A program made the position numbers and the translations under genes. Under the pieces are notes generated by a model, which was given only the letters and a program-made list of their open reading frames with translations, was not told the origin of the DNA and did no database searches. A stretch of DNA of 64,000 nt from Labrys okinawensis. GTDB taxonomy: Bacteria > Pseudomonadota > Alphaproteobacteria > Rhizobiales > Labraceae. Shown here in pieces: positions 52,389 to 61,904 of the stretch. Within the stretch, counting starts at the first letter, position 1. Each line of letters starts with the position of its first letter. The stretch is taken from NCBI RefSeq assembly GCF_002982075.1, contig NZ_PUEJ01000010.1, positions 1-64,000 on the forward strand, given 5' to 3'.

Positions 52389-55160
52389 TTACAGGCCGGC
52401 CAGGGCATCCTGCAGCTTGGCACGGCGGGCTGTGGCTTCTTCGAGGCGCTCGCGGTTTTCCTCGATCACCTCTTCCTTCGCACGGGCGATGAAATCGGGA
52501 TTGCTGAGCTTGGCATTGATCTTGGCGATCTCGCCGTCGATCTTGTCGGTTTCCTTCTTCAGGCGTGCCTTCTCGGCCTCGATGTCGACCACGCCCTCCA
52601 GCGCCAGGGCCGCCACCGCTCCGCGGGCGATGATCTGCACCGAGCCCTTCGGGGCTGACGGCGCGAAGCTGATCTCGCTGATACGGGCCAGGCGCTTGAG
52701 CGTCTCGCCATGGGCAGCGACCCGTGTCTCGATGGCAGGAGAGGCGTTCACCATGACCAGCGGCACCTGCGCGCCGCCGGGCACACCGACTTCGGTACGG
52801 ATCGAGCGGATCTCGGTGACGAGGTCGACCAGCCAGCCGATCTCCTCGTCCGCCGCCGCATCGAGCAGACCGCCAAGATCCGGCCAGGCGGTCAGCGCCG
52901 CCATCTGAGCCCGCGGGATTGATCCCGCCGTTACCGACCAGAGCTCCTCGGTCATGAAGGGCATGAAGGGATGCAGCAGGAGCGTGGACTGATCGAGGAT
53001 AAAGGCGACCATGGCGCGCGTTTCGGCCCGCGCCGCCTCGTCCTCGCCCTCGATGATCGGCTTGGCGAGCTCGACATACCAGTCGCACACCACGTTCCAG
53101 ATGAAGCGATAGACCGCGTTGGCGGCATCGTTGAAACGATAGGCCTCGATGGCGCGCTGGATTTCGCCGGTGGCCTTCTCGGCCTCGCCGGCGATCCAGC
53201 GGTTGAGGGCGATCTTCGCCGATTTCGGGTCGAAGTTGGGATCGCGCACGCAGCCCTTCATCTCGGCAAAACGCGTGGCGTTCCACAGCTTGGTGCCGAA
53301 ATTGCGATAGCCCTTGACCCGGTCGATCGACAGCTTGATGTCGCGCCCGGGAGCCGCCATCGCCGCCAGGAAGAAGCGCAGGGCGTCGGCGCCATAGCGC
53401 TCGATGCCGTTCGGATAGGCTTTCCGCGTCTCCGAGGTGACATGGGCGACATCGGCCTTGTTGGCCAGGGCCGAGGTGCGCTTGGCGATGAGGGCTTCGA
53501 GCTCGATGCCGTCGATGATATCCAGGGGGTCCATCACGTTCCCCTTTGATTTCGACATTTTGGCGCCCTTCTCGTCACGGACGAGAGCGTGCAGATAGAC
53601 ATCCTTGAAGGGCACGTCGTTCTGAGTGAACAGGCCCGTCATCATCATGCGGGCGACCCAGAAGAAGATGATGTCGAAGCCCGTCACCACCACGGAGGTC
53701 GGGTAATATCTGGCGAGTTCCGCCGTCTTGTCCGGCCAGCCGAAGGTCGAATAGGGCCATAGGGCCGAGGAGAACCAGGTGTCGAGAACATCCTCGTCGC
53801 GGGTGATCGCAGCGCCTGCGCCCCATTTTTCATCGGCCTTGGCGCGCGCTTCCTTCTCGTCGCGGGCGATGACGTAGCCGCCATCCGGGCCATACCAGGC
53901 CGGAATCTGGTGTCCCCACCACAGCTGGCGCGACACGCACCAGGGCTGGATGTTCTCCAGCCAGTCGAAAAAGGTCTTCTCCCAGTTCTGCGGCACGAAG
54001 CGCGTCTGGCCGCGACGCACGGCCGCCAGGGCCTCCTCGGCGAGCGGACGGACGTTCAGATACCACTGGTCGGTGAGCCAGGGCTCGATCGGCACCCCCG
54101 AACGATCGCCATGCGGCACCTGGTGCTTATGCTTCTCGATCTCGACCAGGCGGCCTTCCGCCTCCATGTCCGCGACGATGCGCTTGCGCGCCTCGAAGCG
54201 CTCCAAACCGCGATAGGCCTCGGGTGCGTTGTCGTTGATCCGGGCCTCGGCCGTGAGGATATTGATCACCTCGAGGCTGTGCCGCCTGCCGACTTCGAAA
54301 TCGTTGAAGTCGTGCGCCGGCGTGATCTTCACCGCGCCGGTGCCCTTCTCGGGATCGGAATATTCGTCGGCGACGATCGGAATCAGCCGGCCGACCAGCG
54401 GCAGCCGCACTTTCTTGCCGACCAGATGGGTATAGCGTTCATCCGAAGGATGCACCGCCACGGCGGTATCGCCGAGCATGGTTTCCGGGCGCGTGGTGGC
54501 GACGGTGATCGTCTCTCCGGTTTCCTTGCCCGCCTCGTCGACCACCGGATAGGCGAAGTGCCACAGACTGCCATTCACCTCGATCTGCTCGACTTCGATG
54601 TCGGAGATCGCGGTCAGGAGCTTGGGGTCCCAGCTGACCAGGCGCTTGTCCTTGTAGATCAGGCCCGCCTCGTTCAGGCGCACGAAGATCTCGATCACCG
54701 CCTTGGAGAGGCCCTCGTCCATGGTGAAGCGTTCGCGCGACCAGTCGCAGGAAGCGCCAAGGCGTTTGAGCTGGTTGACGATAGTGCCGCCCGATTCCGC
54801 CTTCCAGGCCCAGACATGTTCGAGGAACTTCTCGCGTCCGATCTCGCGCCGGTGAATCTGGCGTTCCTGGAGCTGGCGTTCGACCACCATCTGGGTTGCG
54901 ATGCCTGCATGGTCCGTGCCGGGCTGCCAGAGCACATCCTTGCCGCGCATGCGCTCGAAGCGGCAGAGGATATCCTGCAGCGTGTTGTTAAGTGCGTGGC
55001 CCATATGGAGCGAGCCGGTGACGTTCGGCGGCGGAATCACGATCGAGTAAGGTGCGGCGCCGGCCCGATCGGGGCGGCCCGCGCGGAAGGCCTGCGCCTC
55101 TTCCCAGGCCGCGGACACGCGCGGCTCGACGCTGGCGGGGTCAAAGGTGGTCTCGATCAT
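52389..55160 (-). CDS. valS: Valyl-tRNA synthetase
   Basis: A 923-residue class Ia synthetase. The HIGH motif is HMGH in PPNVTGSLHMGHALNN (about residues 44-59); the editing domain (CP1) spans about 190-340 with ATTRPETMLGDTAVAVHP; KMSKS is intact in GAKMSKSKGNVMDPLDII near residue 535. The C-terminus ends in the Lys/Glu-rich coiled coil that binds tRNA. Length is normal. Confidence 0.97.
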   Translation of the reverse strand: MIETTFDPASVEPRVSAAWEEAQAFRAGRPDRAGAAPYSIVIPPPNVTGSLHMGHALNNTLQDILCRFERMRGKDVLWQPGTDHAGIATQMVVERQLQERQIHRREIGREKFLEHVWAWKAESGGTIVNQLKRLGASCDWSRERFTMDEGLSKAVIEIFVRLNEAGLIYKDKRLVSWDPKLLTAISDIEVEQIEVNGSLWHFAYPVVDEAGKETGETITVATTRPETMLGDTAVAVHPSDERYTHLVGKKVRLPLVGRLIPIVADEYSDPEKGTGAVKITPAHDFNDFEVGRRHSLEVINILTAEARINDNAPEAYRGLERFEARKRIVADMEAEGRLVEIEKHKHQVPHGDRSGVPIEPWLTDQWYLNVRPLAEEALAAVRRGQTRFVPQNWEKTFFDWLENIQPWCVSRQLWWGHQIPAWYGPDGGYVIARDEKEARAKADEKWGAGAAITRDEDVLDTWFSSALWPYSTFGWPDKTAELARYYPTSVVVTGFDIIFFWVARMMMTGLFTQNDVPFKDVYLHALVRDEKGAKMSKSKGNVMDPLDIIDGIELEALIAKRTSALANKADVAHVTSETRKAYPNGIERYGADALRFFLAAMAAPGRDIKLSIDRVKGYRNFGTKLWNATRFAEMKGCVRDPNFDPKSAKIALNRWIAGEAEKATGEIQRAIEAYRFNDAANAVYRFIWNVVCDWYVELAKPIIEGEDEAARAETRAMVAFILDQSTLLLHPFMPFMTEELWSVTAGSIPRAQMAALTAWPDLGGLLDAAADEEIGWLVDLVTEIRSIRTEVGVPGGAQVPLVMVNASPAIETRVAAHGETLKRLARISEISFAPSAPKGSVQIIARGAVAALALEGVVDIEAEKARLKKETDKIDGEIAKINAKLSNPDFIARAKEEVIEENRERLEEATARRAKLQDALAGL

Positions 55161-55679
55161 GATCTTCTTTCAAGGCAAGTCAGATGGCGTGGGCGGCAGG
55201 CACAGGCGCCGGCGGCTCCGTGATTCGGCCTGCCGGCATGCCCACGCGTGAACAGCCCACGCAATTCACGGCCGGTAGTGGCAGAAACGGGCCCTCAAAG
55301 TCAACGAAACAAGCGCCATCGCTGCTGAACTTGGCCGCTTTGCGGGATTTCCCGGCCCCCCAAGGCGATCTCGATCACACCCTCCCCTCTTCCCGGCCCG
55401 GCATCGAGCTTCACGTGCGGGAAAGGACCGGCCCGCGCAAGAAAATGGAAAGTTTCTCCTTCTACATCATGAAGTCGTCACGATTCTTCGGTTGAAGCCG
55501 ACAGCTCGGGCGTGGGGATGATCGGGGCACGATGTCGCGAATACACCCGCCAGTTGTTGCCGGCGACCGTATCACCTATGGTGCCCCGATGAAGACCCGA
55601 CGCTTCCTCCCGAGGGACGTGGTGCCGTTCCTTGCCCAGCCACACCTATTGCGCCTGCCGAAAGCGCGTTAAGAAGACC
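55161..55679. other. Intergenic region between valS and opgG/D
   Basis: 519 bases. A 10-base inverted repeat ATCGGGGCAC (55521-55530) and GTGCCCCGAT (55581-55590) stands about 90 bases before the opgG/D start and may fold in its mRNA leader. It also holds the promoter of valS. Short open frames here have no family character, and I call no gene. Confidence 0.45.
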
Positions 55680-57209
55680 ATGAACAGACGCGACTTCTTG
55701 AAATTTGCCTCCATAGCCGCCGGTGTGCTGGCCTCCCCGCAGGGAGCCCGGGCAGCGATCGACGCCCCCGGCCTGAAGGAAGGCGAGGTCTTCTCCCGCG
55801 ACAAACTCCTGGAATATGCAAGGAACCTGGCCAAGGCCCCCTATCAGGCTCCGGACGCCACATTGCCGTCCTCCCTGCAGAATCTGGACTACGAGCAATA
55901 TGTCTCGATCCGGTTCCGGCCCGACCGGGGCATTTGGAGCCAGGATCACCGCGGTTTCGTGATCGAGCCCCTGCATCGCGGCTTCATCTATGCCACGCCC
56001 GTCGATCTGTTCACCGTCGAGGACGGCCGTGTCCTCATCGTGCCTTATGAGCCGGCGATGTTCGATTTCGGCAAGATCGCCGCGCCGCCGCCCGATTCAA
56101 AACTCGGCTTTTCCGGCTTTCGTCTGAAGGCGCCGATCGACATGCCCGATCGGCTCGACGATTTCGCCATCTTCCAGGGCGCCAGCTATTTCCGCGCCAT
56201 CGCCAAGAACCAGGTCTATGGTGCAGCGGCGCGCGGTCTGGCGATCAATACGGGCGAAGCCAGCGGCGAGGAGTTCCCCGCCTTCCGCGCCTTCTGGATC
56301 GAGCGTCCACCGCAGAACGCCGAGAATCTGGTGGTGCACGCCCTGCTCGACTCGGAAGCGGCGACGGGCGCGTTCCATCTCACGCTGCATCCGGGCGAGA
56401 TCACGACCATCGACGTCGAGACCACGATTTTCCCGCGCGCCAAGATCGAGCATGTCGGCATCGCGCCGCTGAATTCCATGTATTTGTTCGGATCCAACGA
56501 CCGCAAGGGTGTCGACGACGTGCGCGTGGCCGTGCACGGCTCCTCCGGGCTGCAGATGCTGTCCGGCGGCGGTGAATGGATCTGGCGTCCGCTGCAGAAT
56601 CCGGAGACGCTGCAGATCTCTGCCTTTGTCGACAAGACGCCGCGCGGCTTCGGCCTGCTGCAGCGCAATCGCGATCCGGCCGACTATGAGGACAGCCGGC
56701 ATCGCTACGAAATGCAGCCCAGCGTATGGATTACGCCCAAGGGCGACTGGGGCGAGGGCTCGATCCAGCTCGTGGAGATCCCGACGGATCAGGAAATTCA
56801 CGACAACATCATCACCTATTGGCGCCCCAAGGATGCCCTCGAGGCGGGCAAGGACTATTCCTTCGCCTATCGCACCAATTGGTGCTGGACGCCGGCGGAA
56901 CGCCCGCCGATGGTGCTCGTGCACGAAACGCGTGTCGGTGCCCTGGGCTCAAAGCGGCGTCTGTTCGTGATCGACTTCCAGGGCGATCTGTTCGCCAATG
57001 CCGACAACCTCAATGGAGTCACCCCGGAGATCACCGTCAATCCCGGCAAGTTGAGCGACGTCAGTTTGACTCTGGAAACGGAGCGGCGCATCGGTCGCCT
57101 GAGTTTCGGCCTCGACCCGAGCAGCGAAACCTATTCGGAAATGCGTGCCGTGCTGGTCAAGGACGGCAAGCCTGTAAGTGAGACATGGCTGTATCGATGG
57201 ACACCGTAG
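55680..57209 (+). CDS. Glucan biosynthesis protein G/D (OpgG/OpgD), Tat-exported
   Basis: A 509-residue periplasmic protein for osmoregulated periplasmic glucans. The N-terminus is a twin-arginine signal (NRRDFLKFASIAAGVLA, cleavage about ARA-AI), which is typical of OpgD rather than OpgG. The MdoG domain follows: YEQYVSIRFRPDRGIW near residue 70, VYGAAARGLAINTGEASGEE near 180, and FGSNDRKGVDDVRVAVHGSSG near 275. The C-terminal Ig-like part closes the protein. The next gene, opgH, overlaps by 25 bases, so the two are coupled. Family knowledge assigns it to glucan-backbone branching or processing. Confidence 0.9.
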   Translation: MNRRDFLKFASIAAGVLASPQGARAAIDAPGLKEGEVFSRDKLLEYARNLAKAPYQAPDATLPSSLQNLDYEQYVSIRFRPDRGIWSQDHRGFVIEPLHRGFIYATPVDLFTVEDGRVLIVPYEPAMFDFGKIAAPPPDSKLGFSGFRLKAPIDMPDRLDDFAIFQGASYFRAIAKNQVYGAAARGLAINTGEASGEEFPAFRAFWIERPPQNAENLVVHALLDSEAATGAFHLTLHPGEITTIDVETTIFPRAKIEHVGIAPLNSMYLFGSNDRKGVDDVRVAVHGSSGLQMLSGGGEWIWRPLQNPETLQISAFVDKTPRGFGLLQRNRDPADYEDSRHRYEMQPSVWITPKGDWGEGSIQLVEIPTDQEIHDNIITYWRPKDALEAGKDYSFAYRTNWCWTPAERPPMVLVHETRVGALGSKRRLFVIDFQGDLFANADNLNGVTPEITVNPGKLSDVSLTLETERRIGRLSFGLDPSSETYSEMRAVLVKDGKPVSETWLYRWTP

Positions 57210-59386
57210 AGGAACACACCGGCGGCACCACCCCCGCTCCGTCGCAGGAATGGGTCTATCAGCGCCCCGCCATGCCGGAGGAGAGCCGGCTGGAGATGCC
57301 GGTGCAGTCGCTGACCAAGTGGTCGCGCTCGGAACGCCGCTCCTGGATCCATCCGGCCCTGCATCACGGTTCTTGGCTCATCCGGCTGTTCGTTTTCGGC
57401 GGCATGCTGGCGCTCACCGCTTTCGGCGCCTGGGAAATGTACAAGGTCGTCGAAGTCGGCGGGGTCACCTTCCTGGAATGGGCCCTGGTCTGCCTGTTCG
57501 TGCTGAACTTCTCCTGGATCGCCCTTGCCTTCACAGCGGGCGTCGCGGGCTTCGTCTATCTGCTCTTCCACCGGCGCCGCACCCAGCCGCTGCCGCAGCA
57601 ATTGAGCACGCGCACCGCCGTGCTCATGCCGATCTACAACGAGGCGCCGAGCCGCGTTTTCGGCGCGATGCAGGCCATCATCGAATCGGTGGAACAGACC
57701 GGGCTCGGCCGCGCCTTCGATTATTTCTTCGTCTCCGACACCACCGATCCGAATGTGTGGATCGCCGAGGAGCGCGCCTTCCTGGCCATGCGCAAGCGGC
57801 TGGGGCCGGACATCCAGCTCTGGTACCATCATCGTCAGCGCAATACGAACCGCAAGGCGGGCAACATCGCCAATTGGGTCACGCGCTGGGGCGGCTCCTA
57901 CGACCATATGCTGGTGCTCGACGCAGACAGCCTGATGACGGGTGCCTCCGTCGTGCAGCTGGCCGCCGCCATGGAACGCGACCCGGATGCCGGCATCATC
58001 CAGACGCTGCCGCTGATCATCAACCGCAACACCCTGTTCGCGCGCATCCAGCAATTCGCCGCCCGCGTCTATGGCCCGGTGATCGCCGAAGGCCTGTCGC
58101 TCTGGATGGGCCATGACGGCAATTACTGGGGCCATAACGCCATCATCCGCACCAAGGCCTTTGCGGCGCATTGCGGCATGCCGGACCTGTCCGGCCGCCC
58201 CCCTTTCGGCGGCCATATCCTCAGCCATGATTTCGTCGAGGCGGCGCTGATCCGTCGCGCCGGCTACGCCGTCTATATGCTCAACGACATCACGGGTTCC
58301 TACGAGGAGAGCCCGCCTTCGCTGATCGACCTGTCGGCGCGCGACCGGCGCTGGTGCCAGGGCAATCTGCAGCACGCCCGCGTGATCGGCTCCAAGGGGT
58401 TCCACCCCTGCACGCGCCAGCATTTCGCCAACGGCATCTTCTCCTATCTGGCAAGCCCGCTCTGGCTGCTCCAGCTCCTGGTCGGTCTGACCATCGCGCT
58501 GCAGGCCCATTTCATCCGGCGCGAATATTTCACCGACGAGTTCTCGCTCTTCCCGACCTGGCCGGTGTTCAATGCAGAACTCGCTCTGGCGCTGTTCGGC
58601 GGCACCATGGGTATCCTGCTGGCGCCGAAGATCTTCGGCCTGATCATCATGCTGCTCGACGGTCCCAACCGCCGGGCGAGCGGCGGCGGCCTCCGGCTGA
58701 CTCTGTCGGTTCTGCTCGAGATCATTCTCTCGGCCTTGCTCGCCCCGGTGATGATGCTGATCCAGTCGGGCGCGGTATTCGAAATCCTGGTCGGACGCGA
58801 CTCCGGCTGGAAGCCGCAGCGGCGCGACGACGGGTCGATCCCTTTCCGCGACATCGTCAAGCGCCATCGCTCGCACACCATCCTCGGTGCCTTTGCCGGT
58901 GTGGCTGCCTATGTGATCTCGCCCTATCTGTTCACCTGGATGTCGCCGACCATCATCGGCCTCCTGCTCGCCATCCCGCTTTCCTGGGCGTCCGGTCAGC
59001 TCGCCCTTGGCCTGTGGCTCCGCCGCCACGGCATCCTGGCGACACCGGAGGAGACGCATCCGCCGGAGGTGGCGACCCGAGCCAACGCGCTGAGCACCGA
59101 ACTCGCAGCCATTGGCGAAGACGACAGCGATGCCATCGAGGTCGTCTACCGCGATGCGGGCTTCCGGGCGCTCCACGAGACCATGCTGCCGGCTACGGCA
59201 TCGCGGGAGCGCGGTCGTTTCGAGCAGGATCGCGTCATGGCGCAGGCCAAGATCGCAGAGGCCGCCTCGATCGAGGAGGCCGCCAAATGGCTGAATGCGA
59301 AGGAGCGTTTCGTGGCGCTGCATGACCGCAGCCTGATCGCCAGCCTGTCCCGCCTGCACGAACCGGCCAAGGCCGAACCGGCCTAA
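57185..59386 (+). CDS. opgH: Glucans biosynthesis glucosyltransferase OpgH
   Basis: A 733-residue inner-membrane GT2 enzyme that polymerises UDP-glucose into the glucan backbone and moves it to the periplasm. Two N-terminal spans (about residues 60-80 and 95-120) are followed by the cytoplasmic GT domain: VLMPIYNEAPSRVFGAM, the metal site in MLVLDADSLM near 240, and the QXXRW-type motif in ARDRRWCQGNLQHA near 385. At least five more spans follow (410-620). The C-terminal tail is Glu/Ala-rich. ATG 57185 lies inside the upstream gene; ATG 57197 is an alternative. Confidence 0.93.
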   Translation: MAVSMDTVEEHTGGTTPAPSQEWVYQRPAMPEESRLEMPVQSLTKWSRSERRSWIHPALHHGSWLIRLFVFGGMLALTAFGAWEMYKVVEVGGVTFLEWALVCLFVLNFSWIALAFTAGVAGFVYLLFHRRRTQPLPQQLSTRTAVLMPIYNEAPSRVFGAMQAIIESVEQTGLGRAFDYFFVSDTTDPNVWIAEERAFLAMRKRLGPDIQLWYHHRQRNTNRKAGNIANWVTRWGGSYDHMLVLDADSLMTGASVVQLAAAMERDPDAGIIQTLPLIINRNTLFARIQQFAARVYGPVIAEGLSLWMGHDGNYWGHNAIIRTKAFAAHCGMPDLSGRPPFGGHILSHDFVEAALIRRAGYAVYMLNDITGSYEESPPSLIDLSARDRRWCQGNLQHARVIGSKGFHPCTRQHFANGIFSYLASPLWLLQLLVGLTIALQAHFIRREYFTDEFSLFPTWPVFNAELALALFGGTMGILLAPKIFGLIIMLLDGPNRRASGGGLRLTLSVLLEIILSALLAPVMMLIQSGAVFEILVGRDSGWKPQRRDDGSIPFRDIVKRHRSHTILGAFAGVAAYVISPYLFTWMSPTIIGLLLAIPLSWASGQLALGLWLRRHGILATPEETHPPEVATRANALSTELAAIGEDDSDAIEVVYRDAGFRALHETMLPATASRERGRFEQDRVMAQAKIAEAASIEEAAKWLNAKERFVALHDRSLIASLSRLHEPAKAEPA

Positions 59387-59459
59387 GGGTCCACCGGCAA
59401 ACGCGGCATCCGGGCGGGCTTTGAGCGCCTGACCGAAAAGCCGGCAAAACACGACTTTC

Positions 59460-59544
59460 GTCATTGCCGGGCTTGGTTCGGCAATCCACGGCCAACCTCG
59501 ACGAGCGACGCTATCTGGATGCCCGGGACAGGTCCGGGCATGAC
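59460..59544. repeat. Dispersed palindromic repeat, copy 3
   Basis: It begins GTCATTGCCGGGCTTGGTTC with ATTGCCG/CGGCAAT arms and ends with TGCCCGG/CCGGGCA and ATGAC, the inverse of the opening. It lies between the convergent opgH and radical SAM genes. Same family as the elements at 8334 and 17201. Confidence 0.65.
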
Positions 59545-59628
59545 AAAACTCAGCTTTTCTCGGCTCTGTTTGCGATTATCGAGTCAGGGCCTGAAGACCT
59601 GCCCCCTGTCGCAGAGGCAATGAAGCGG

Positions 59629-61491
59629 CTATTGACCGACGGCCTCGCCTTCCAGACCCGGCTCCGTGCCGAAACCGGCCGCAAGCCGAGATTTCAGACG
59701 GTTTTCCTGGCGCCGCTTCGCATAGGGCGTGCTGCGATCCGCCGTTTCCTGGACCAGTGGATCCAGCCTTTCGTCGATGGCGGCGATGGCTTCGTCGGCA
59801 TAAGGGAATTCATCCTGACGCCCCCACGCCCGCCAGGCCTTGGCCACGCTCAGGCGCAGCCGGCCATAGGTATAGGCATAGGCGCCCATGGTCCGCGCAA
59901 AGCGCCAAGCATAGCGGGCATAGAAATGCAGCGGGTTTTCGAGCGGCAGCCCGTGGCGCCGCTCCCGGCGGTCGATGATGCGGCCGAGACCGAATTCCGC
60001 GAAGGCAACGCCTTCCCGCCGCGGCCCCTCGCGATAGGCGATCAGATTGTAGAGCGTGGTCAGGCGCATGCCGTTCTTGAGCTGCACCCGACGTTTGAAC
60101 ACCCGCTCCATATGCTCGAAATCGTAGTAGCGCCGGCTGGCCTCGTGGAAGACGGCGTCAAGCTCGGCGTCGCTCATTTTGGGATGATGGGTGACGCGAT
60201 GGTTCAGGTCATATTTGTTGAAGTCCGGGTCCATCCATACGCCGGCGTCCTTCATGCGCTTGTGATCCTCGCTGCCGGGCAGAGGCGTAAGGATGTTGAA
60301 GTAGAGCACGTCGATGGCCAATTCACGCTTGATCAGATCCACGTCGCGCAGGATCGATTCTCTCGTATCGGCGGGAAAGCCGATGATGTAGCCGCAGCTG
60401 ATCACCACTGGATGGCGCTTCCACGCCAGCACCATCTCGCGATATTCCTCGATGCGGTTCTGACGCTTCTTGGCCGCTTCGAGATTGTCGGGATTGATGT
60501 TTTCGAGCCCGATGAAGATCAGCCGCACGCCGGCCCGCACCACCTTGTCGATAAAGCCGGGAATGCGATGAGCCATGGTGTCGACCTGAATCAGCAGCCG
60601 GGCCTCCAGACCCTCGCGCTCGCGCAATTCGATCAGCCGGTCGCAATAGGCTTCCCAATTGCGGTTGCGGGCGAAATTGTCGTCCGTCACGAAGAATTTG
60701 CTGACGCCCTCCGCGGCATTCAGCCGGATGATGGCCTCCAGTTCATCCGCCGTGCGGAAGCGGCTTTTGCGCCCCTGGACGTTGATGATGGTGCAGAAGG
60801 AGCATTCGAACGGGCAGCCGCGGCCGAGATCGAAACTCGACCAGTGGGTGAAGGAGCGCCGCACGATAGGCCCAGGCAGGAGCGGCACAGGCACGTTCTG
60901 CAGGCCAGGCTGGTCCTTCAGATGATTGTAGAGCGGCTTCAAGGTGCCGGCCACGGCATCGCGCAGCACCGCATCGAGGCGATCGGGCTCGGCCTCGCCG
61001 GCAAACTGGCTGACACCGAGTTCCCGTGCCAAAGAAAGCTCCTCGGCATCCTCGCCCAGCATGGCGACACAGCCCGAGACATGGAAGCCGCCGATGCAGA
61101 CCGGCACGCCGGCGGCTCGCAGCGGACGCGCAATATCCATCGCCCGGGGATATTGGTTGGTCTGCACACCGACCAGCATCACGATAGCCCGCGCGCCCTC
61201 GGCCTGATGGCTCCTCAGAATGGCCGAGATGTCGACGCGCGTATTGGTCTCGTCGATGGCGTGGACCCGGGTTTCGACACCGGGACCGAAGACCTGCCGG
61301 GATATGGCATCTTCCACCAGGGCCCAGACGCAGGCGAGCGAGTTGGATGGAATGGCGGACCGTATCCAGCGGATCGGATAGCCGTCATCGTCATATCGCG
61401 TAGCCTTGATCAGCCAGATATCGACACGACGCACCCGGCTCCCCGGCAGGCCGCCCGGTCTGCCTAGCTCTGCAACCGCCTGCCCCCGCAT
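59629..61491 (-). CDS. B12-binding-type radical SAM protein of unknown function
   Basis: A 620-residue protein. The N-terminal about 200 residues have a cobalamin-binding-like Rossmann fold (MLVGVQTNQYPRAMDIA, then VPVCIGGFHVSGCVAML), but the DXHXXG motif for B12 is not evident. The radical SAM centre CPFECSFC near residue 225-232 binds the 4Fe-4S cluster, followed by GLENINPDNLEAAKKRQN. A long basic C-terminal region (about residues 430-620) has no known domain that I can name. Such proteins modify small molecules, lipids or tetrapyrroles; without neighbours in an operon the role is open. ATG 61491 is a tentative start with GAGG about 10 bases upstream. Confidence 0.8.
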   Translation of the reverse strand: MRGQAVAELGRPGGLPGSRVRRVDIWLIKATRYDDDGYPIRWIRSAIPSNSLACVWALVEDAISRQVFGPGVETRVHAIDETNTRVDISAILRSHQAEGARAIVMLVGVQTNQYPRAMDIARPLRAAGVPVCIGGFHVSGCVAMLGEDAEELSLARELGVSQFAGEAEPDRLDAVLRDAVAGTLKPLYNHLKDQPGLQNVPVPLLPGPIVRRSFTHWSSFDLGRGCPFECSFCTIINVQGRKSRFRTADELEAIIRLNAAEGVSKFFVTDDNFARNRNWEAYCDRLIELREREGLEARLLIQVDTMAHRIPGFIDKVVRAGVRLIFIGLENINPDNLEAAKKRQNRIEEYREMVLAWKRHPVVISCGYIIGFPADTRESILRDVDLIKRELAIDVLYFNILTPLPGSEDHKRMKDAGVWMDPDFNKYDLNHRVTHHPKMSDAELDAVFHEASRRYYDFEHMERVFKRRVQLKNGMRLTTLYNLIAYREGPRREGVAFAEFGLGRIIDRRERRHGLPLENPLHFYARYAWRFARTMGAYAYTYGRLRLSVAKAWRAWGRQDEFPYADEAIAAIDERLDPLVQETADRSTPYAKRRQENRLKSRLAAGFGTEPGLEGEAVGQ

Positions 61492-61904
61492 GCCATGTGC
61501 CTCAAGCTATATTATTACTTTTTTGTAGAGCTTTCTTTTCTAATAGCAAGATGAATTTCGCTTGATGGCAAGCTATGCGATGTACCGTCGGGTATTTTAC
61601 ACGAACACCGCGGCACCGGCGCCGCCAACACCCTCACGCTTTGGCGGATGGGTAAGTAGTAAGACGCCAAATCTCAGCATATCTGCTGCAATGACCTCCC
61701 TGCCAACAGACGCCGGCCGCTCTTGATCCTGTCCGCGACATCTCCTGCGAACCATCGCTCGGAGTTTGGCGCCGCAAACCGAGCGCGCGAACACCGCCGG
61801 CACAAGGACGAGCGTCCCAGCCTTCAGCCTTGACCCGGCTGACCGTTTGAGCCCACCATGACCACTCGGATATTTCGCCCATTGCACTCAGCAAACGACA
61901 TCGT
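61492..61904. other. Intergenic region between the radical SAM and TauE genes
   Basis: 413 bases. The left 70 bases are AT-rich and hold the radical SAM gene's promoter region. The rest contains minus-strand open frames (61597-61887 and, in a second frame, within 61634-61890) with no domain character. I list no gene; a repeat remnant is possible. Confidence 0.45.

Noticed and set aside
55184..55495. A 103-codon plus frame between valS and opgG/D
   Set aside because: No domain, no ribosome site, low-complexity product; likely chance.
57131..59464. A 777-codon minus-strand frame opposite opgH
   Set aside because: Composition is typical of an antisense shadow (His/Gln/Arg-rich), and OpgH on the plus strand is clear.
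61597..61887. Minus-strand open frames of about 80-96 codons upstream of the TauE gene
   Set aside because: Two overlapping frames look equally plausible, neither has a domain or ribosome site; a repeat remnant seemed more likely, but I could not show copies in the window.
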